64,000 nt of DNA from positions 35,741,001-35,805,000 of the forward strand of contig NC_089037.1 of NCBI RefSeq assembly GCF_034140825.1. The letters run 5' to 3'. Numbering within the stretch: the stretch's first letter is position 1; each line of letters opens with the position of its first letter. The notes beneath the pieces were generated by a model that saw nothing but the letters and a program-made list of their open reading frames with translations, had not been told where the DNA came from and ran no database searches. The DNA is from Oryza sativa Japonica Group. Taxonomy: Eukaryota; Streptophyta; Magnoliopsida; Poales; Poaceae. Made by a program: the position numbers and the translations under genes. Shown here in pieces: positions 60,301 through 64,000 of this stretch.

Positions 60301-60571
60301 CGACGTGGAAGGCGGAGTAGGACTCGATCTCGGGCGGCGCGTCGGTGTCGCCGTACCCGCGGAGGTCGGGGGCGAGGCAGCGGAATCCCCGGCCGGCGAG
60401 GTGCTCCATCTGGTGCCGCCACGAGTACCAGAGCTCCGGGAATCCGTGCAGGAACAGCACCGCCGCGCCATCGCCGCCCTCGCCGCCGGCCTCCGCGACG
60501 TGGATCGAGATGCCGTTCGCCTCCACCGTCCGGTGCCTAATGACCGCCGCCGCCGCCGCCGCGCCCTCCAT
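57376..60571 (-). CDS. Soluble epoxide hydrolase, copy 2 (338 aa)
   Basis: Exons: 60257-60571, 59444-59644 and 57376-57876, in phase, 338 residues. The start is the ATG at 60571; the in-frame GTG upstream is not a plant start. HGFPELW is at about residue 43. The nucleophile Asp112 is in VVGHDWGA. FIVGDGDLTY and the catalytic His in GAGHFIQQE are intact. The exon corresponding to copy 1's exons 3 and 4 is continuous here. It holds a Pro-rich insertion (SPPPPPLPLPAW) before the lid. Intron 2 (57877-59443) contains a complete gene on the other strand (58237-58774), so transcripts of the two overlap. A TATA-like box (complement of 60668-60675) lies about 100 bp upstream. Confidence 0.92.
58166..58173 (+). 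promoter_or_regulatory. TATA box of the HIPP-like gene
   Basis: TATAAAAT lies 64-71 bp before the start codon, inside the epoxide hydrolase intron, showing the nested gene has its own promoter. Confidence 0.7.
58237..58774 (+). CDS. Heavy-metal-associated (HMA) domain protein, HIPP-like (145 aa)
   Basis: Exons 58237-58312 and 58413-58774 are joined in phase. The N-terminal HMA fold has a metal-binding CEGC at residues 10-13, in the usual place of CXXC, followed by VKRVWVDMYGRRVVIAGRKV and a KLRERLRRKTGKSV helix. The middle is Pro-rich (PPPPPPP runs) with Tyr/Gly-rich PYYPLPAP and YLYGGNYPCQNPY. The last four residues, CSMQ, fit a CaaX prenylation signal, which defines HIPPs (metal-binding prenylated plant proteins). 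Substrate metal and localisation are family inferences. It is nested antisense in intron 2 of the epoxide hydrolase. A (GCGT)n run sits in its own intron near 58384-58401. Confidence 0.88.
59144..59397. mobile_element. Stowaway-like MITE in the epoxide hydrolase intron
   Basis: The left ATTCGTTACTTATTATAAGT and right ATATAATATGAAACGGAGGA are imperfect inverse ends. It stops about 45 bp from the end of exon 2 of copy 2. Confidence 0.6.
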
Positions 60572-60717
60572 GCTCTCTAGCTCCTTCGCTTTCTTCTCTC
60601 CTCTCCTCACCGGCGAGCTGATCGATCAGCGTGTGTTTGCACACTTCGCGTGCGAGGTGTGAGCTCGTATTTATCGTACGTGTGGTGCCCCCTGTCGTGT
60701 TGACAATGAAGAAGGTA

Positions 60718-60846
60718 TTGTTTAGTTTCAACTTTTTTCTTTAAACTTTCTACTCACTTTTCTACACATATAAACTTTTAATTTTTTTATCGTATCATTT
60801 CAATTTCAACCAAACTTTTAATTTTGCTGTGAACTAAACACATCCG
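60718..60846. mobile_element. Small MITE related to 9513-9652
   Basis: Ends TTGTTTAGTTTCAAC and GTGAACTAAACACA, the same GGCTGTGTTTAG-type family. It is 150 bp upstream of the epoxide hydrolase start. Confidence 0.55.
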
Positions 60847-61638
60847 AACTCTCGTGTGAAAGTGGATAAACCGAGAGAGAGAGAGAGGGTCACGTTTGAA
60901 AAAAAAGAAACGGTGGCGAAGTGTGGCTGTGCAAGCGTGTGACGTGGACGCTAACGCACGTGGCGCGTGGGAACTGGCCCCCAGGAAAACGGCGACCGGA
61001 AGAGTGTGATCATAGCGGCTGAACTATTTTCTCAAATTAATTTTATAAAATTTAATATACTTCGATCAAGCTATTTCTTTAAGGTGGCATATCATGTAAC
61101 TATACAGATTTAAGGTGAATTTCTTATTAAACTGTAGATTTAAAATAAGGTGTAAGATAAATAAATATCAAGTAGCAAAATCTCATAACTATAAGTTTGT
61201 TAGTGTCAATTTAATCATAAAATTACCACGTTTATAACTCCAACGTAATGGTAATTCTAGGGAATTTAAGCTTTAGAATTTATAGTTCTATGATAACTCC
61301 AAATTTATTTTGAGAGCGATAACTTCAATTTTAAATATGTAGTTTTGTAATACTTTATTATAAATCTATAGTTTTGTTATAAAAAAATAGTTAAATTTGT
61401 AAGTGTATAACATGATAAATCTATAATTTTGTGATAATTCGTTTAATATATTATAGTTTTTGAAATTTAGTCCTTTACTTTTGGATGAAATAGGAAGGTT
61501 ATATTGACTTGGTCATGGCCTGCATCAATTTCAGTAGCAGTAGAGTAGGTGCATCCACGATGTGCTTGAAAAAAGCGATACCCCATCAACATGTTCAATA
61601 ATACATTTATATAAGTGCTATAAATCATATTGTTGAGG
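60847..61638. other. AT-rich spacer
   Basis: A (GA)n run at about 60873-60888, then an AT-rich stretch to 61.6 kb; no gene seen. Confidence 0.4.
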
Positions 61639-62380
61639 AGAGATCCTCAATAGCGGGGAATTGTGAGACCCCCCATTTGTGATTTCGGCCGGGGGCGGAG
61701 GCTCATCTCTTGAAAATCACTCGCTCGTCCCTAGGATTACCGGCAAGCTTGCACGCAGTCGGATTATACAGGTTCGGGCCGCTATGGAGCGTAACACCCT
61801 ACTCCTGTGTTTGGGATTATGGATGAGTTTTACAAAGATTTCTTCACTCTAGAAAGCGCACTCGCTTCCTCTCTTCTGGAGTTCAGGTTTTCTAGGCGTC
61901 CTCCTCTGTCTCAGTGGGCAGGGTCCTCCTTTTATAGCTCAAGGGGATACCATATGCGCCGCCTCTACCTACCCTCTATCGGAGGGGGATCCCACTCCAC
62001 TTTTCCTGGGCTTTAAACCGTGCCTTCTCCCGGAAGCTAAGCAACAACCGGTTCTCGAGTGGAACCAGGCGCCGCCCCCGCCTGACACGGGGGACAGCCC
62101 TGTCATTCCCTCATAAATGAACGATGACCTGTGACAGCCCTTCCTCGAGTGACGCTTGGACGTGACGGGTCATACCCACCCCCACTCCGCCGGGTACAAG
62201 GGCGACGTGAGGACATGGTTGCCCTATCCATCGGATGTGACGGTGTCAGGCCGGTCACATCCGTTGGACAGAGGTTAGCTAGGCGCGCCGCACGTCTGCC
62301 CTTACCGCATTAAATGCGGTGAGGGACAGTTGGGGCGTCGCACTTTTATGGCTGTTCAGCCTGTGCTCTCGCTCTCTCCC
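61639..62380. mobile_element. Retroelement-derived sequence, probably LTR-like
   Basis: GC-rich, non-coding. It has features common in rice gypsy LTRs (GAGACCCCCCATTTGTGATT, CAGGTTCGGGCCGCTATGG, CCGCATTAAATGCGG). It sits directly before the gypsy element that follows, but I could not find its 3' end, so it may be interrupted or truncated. Family undecided. Confidence 0.4.
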
Positions 62381-64000
62381 TGTCACGCCCGGAAATTCAC
62401 TAGTGAATTTCCGGGCGTGACAAGTTGGTATCAGAGCCATCTCGACTGTAGGATAAGCCAAATGGTCAAACCTTAAGGACTAATTTTCCGAAAACATGAT
62501 TTGTGAAAATTTCTCCTTTCTTCCTTATCTAGAATTCTTTGCAAATTGTTTCATTGTCTACTCCCCTCTCTCTTTCAACTTGAGTAGTTCTAAGACATTG
62601 AAACTTGAAGACATTTATGTGGTCAACTTATGGAGGTCAGTCAAGTGGATCGAGGAAGGACCGAAGTGCCAAGTGGTCAAGATGGAATGAAGTTTGGATC
62701 CTACCTTAGAACCTATGCCGCCAAAGTGTCCTTGAAGAATAGTTAGTAGGGTAGAACGCTTGTTGTTTGCTTTGTGTGTAGGTATGGTTGCATTCCCATC
62801 ATTGGAGTAGTTCATTGATGAGTGTGTAACTATACTAGGTTGCTTGCTTAATCAACTTGAACAATATAATGGTCTACACACATCAGATCAGTGTTAACCT
62901 GGTTAAGGTCTTGTCTTTAGTGTAACCCCTCTCCTTCTATCTTCTCTAATATGCAACAGATGGTGAACACTCGCGCCAGTGGAAGTGGAAACAATAACAA
63001 TGAAGGGAACCCAATTCTTGCTCAAGTTCTGGCTCAACAGACTCAGTTAATGAACATGATGATACAGCAGATGCAGAACCAGCTCAACCAAGGGAACAAC
63101 AATGCTCCACCGCCGCAGAACAAGTTAGCTGATTTTCTTCGTGTGAGGCCACCTACCTTTTCTAGCACTACTAACCCAGTGGAAGCAGGTGATTGGTTGC
63201 ACACTATTGAGAAGAAGTTGGAACTGCTCCAGTGCACGGATCAGGAGAAAGTTGTTTTCGCTTCACATCAGTTGCAAGGACCTGCATCAGAATGGTGGGA
63301 TCATTTTCGGATGAACAGAGCAGAAGGACAACCAATCACTTGGGTGGAGTTCACGGAAGCATTCAAGAAGACACACATACCTGTAGGAGTTGTTTCTTTG
63401 AAGAAGCGTGAGTTCAGGACATTGAAGCAAAAGGATCATACCGTGGCAGAGTATCTTCATGAGTTCAATCGTCTGGCACGTTATGCTCCAGAAGATGTGC
63501 GTACTGACGAAGAAAGGCAGGAGAAGTTCCTGGAAGGCCTGAAGGATGAACTGTCAGTTACATTGATCTCCCATGACTATGTTGATTTTCAGCAGCTGGT
63601 TGACAAAGCAATTCGACTTGAAGACAAGAAGAACAGGATGGATAACCGTAAACGGAGAATGACTGTATTCCAGGAGGCACAAGGTAGTAGCCAGAGGCAG
63701 CATATCAGGCCACTCCAAATTGGTGAATCTTCTTCCGCTGGTCAAGGACAGTCGCAACAATTGAACATCGCTGGTGAGATCAAATCAGAGACTAATGAAA
63801 GCAATGATGTTAACATCGAGCAAGCTAATCAGCCGGTGCCAGTTCAGCAGGACCAGTCTCAGGAGAATAACACTAGTGGAAGGGAGCAGCAGGTATGTTT
63901 CAACTGTTACAAGCCAGGCCACTTTGCAAGAGAGTGTCCGAAGCCGAAGCGTCAGCAGCCGCAAGGTCAGGTCAACAACATTGTCGTCACAGGAGCCAAT
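62381..64000 (+). mobile_element. Ty3/gypsy retrotransposon, 5' part, with open gag
   Basis: The end repeat seen is a 42-bp perfect palindrome (62381-62422) starting TGTCACGCCC. Three bases later comes the initiator-tRNA primer binding site TGGTATCAGAGCC (62426-62438). A gag frame is open from 62951 (Met 62960, MVNTRASG) to the window edge. It includes a capsid-type block (FLEGLKDEL, EYLHEFNRLARYAPEDV) and a CCHC knuckle (CFNCYKPGHFARECP at about 63895). It resembles chromovirus-type gypsy elements. Protease, reverse transcriptase and the far LTR would be outside. The visible part looks whole, and its age cannot be judged without the partner LTR. Confidence 0.85.

Noticed and set aside
1-64000. 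CRISPR array, tRNA or rRNA gene
   Set aside because: No regularly spaced short repeats of CRISPR type and no cloverleaf-like sequence that I could support by eye. The minisatellite units have no distinct spacers.

Overview
This window is nuclear DNA from a grass, almost certainly rice (Oryza sativa). The evidence is short GT-AG introns, GC-rich first exons beside AT-rich intergenic DNA, many Stowaway and Tourist MITEs, and gene families I recognise from rice. The gene order resembles the distal long arm of chromosome 3, but that placement is from memory and was not checked. All exon structures were deduced by reading splice sites against family conservation.

Layout, left to right. 1-3.6 kb: 3' half of a chloroplast DEAD-box RNA helicase (RH3 type, +). 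3.6-10.5 kb: gene-poor, with several MITEs, one nested in another. 10.6-11.0 kb: a small, very basic GC-rich ORF (+). 15.2-17.0 kb: NAC transcription factor copy A (+). 17.2-18.8 kb: chloroplast ribosomal protein L18 (+). 23.7-25.4 kb and 30.8-32.4 kb: tandem endo-beta-mannanase genes (MAN3/MAN4 type, +). They are separated by a Mutator-like element that itself holds a Helitron. 34.6-39.3 kb: CHX-type cation/H+ antiporter (+). 41.9-44.3 kb: intronless G-type lectin receptor kinase (+). 45.4-47.2 kb: NAC copy B (-). 49.5-52.0 kb: FAH-domain acylpyruvase-like gene (-). 52.6-55.2 kb and 57.4-60.6 kb: tandem soluble epoxide hydrolases (-). A heavy-metal-associated (HIPP-like) gene lies on the opposite strand inside the large intron of the second one. 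Two solo LTRs of one family sit at 47.8-48.9 and 55.9-57.0 kb. A Ty3/gypsy element with an open gag runs off the right edge.

The most notable structure is the NAC pair. A core of about 1,449 bp (promoter, whole CDS and most of the 3' UTR) reads as identical on opposite strands about 29 kb apart. It sits inside a longer duplication whose flanks are clearly diverged, which is the pattern expected of recent gene conversion between old inverted paralogs. A second notable point is that the MAN4 copy begins inside the duplicated exon 1, so it has lost its sibling's signal peptide and promoter.

The genes are independent eukaryotic transcription units, not an operon. Shared themes are plastid gene expression (RH3, L18), cell-wall mannan turnover (two mannanases), detoxification and small-molecule hydrolysis (two epoxide hydrolases, FAH), ion and metal handling (CHX, HIPP) and signalling (receptor kinase, NAC). 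I found no CRISPR, no confident tRNA or rRNA gene, and no convincing undescribed multi-gene system.
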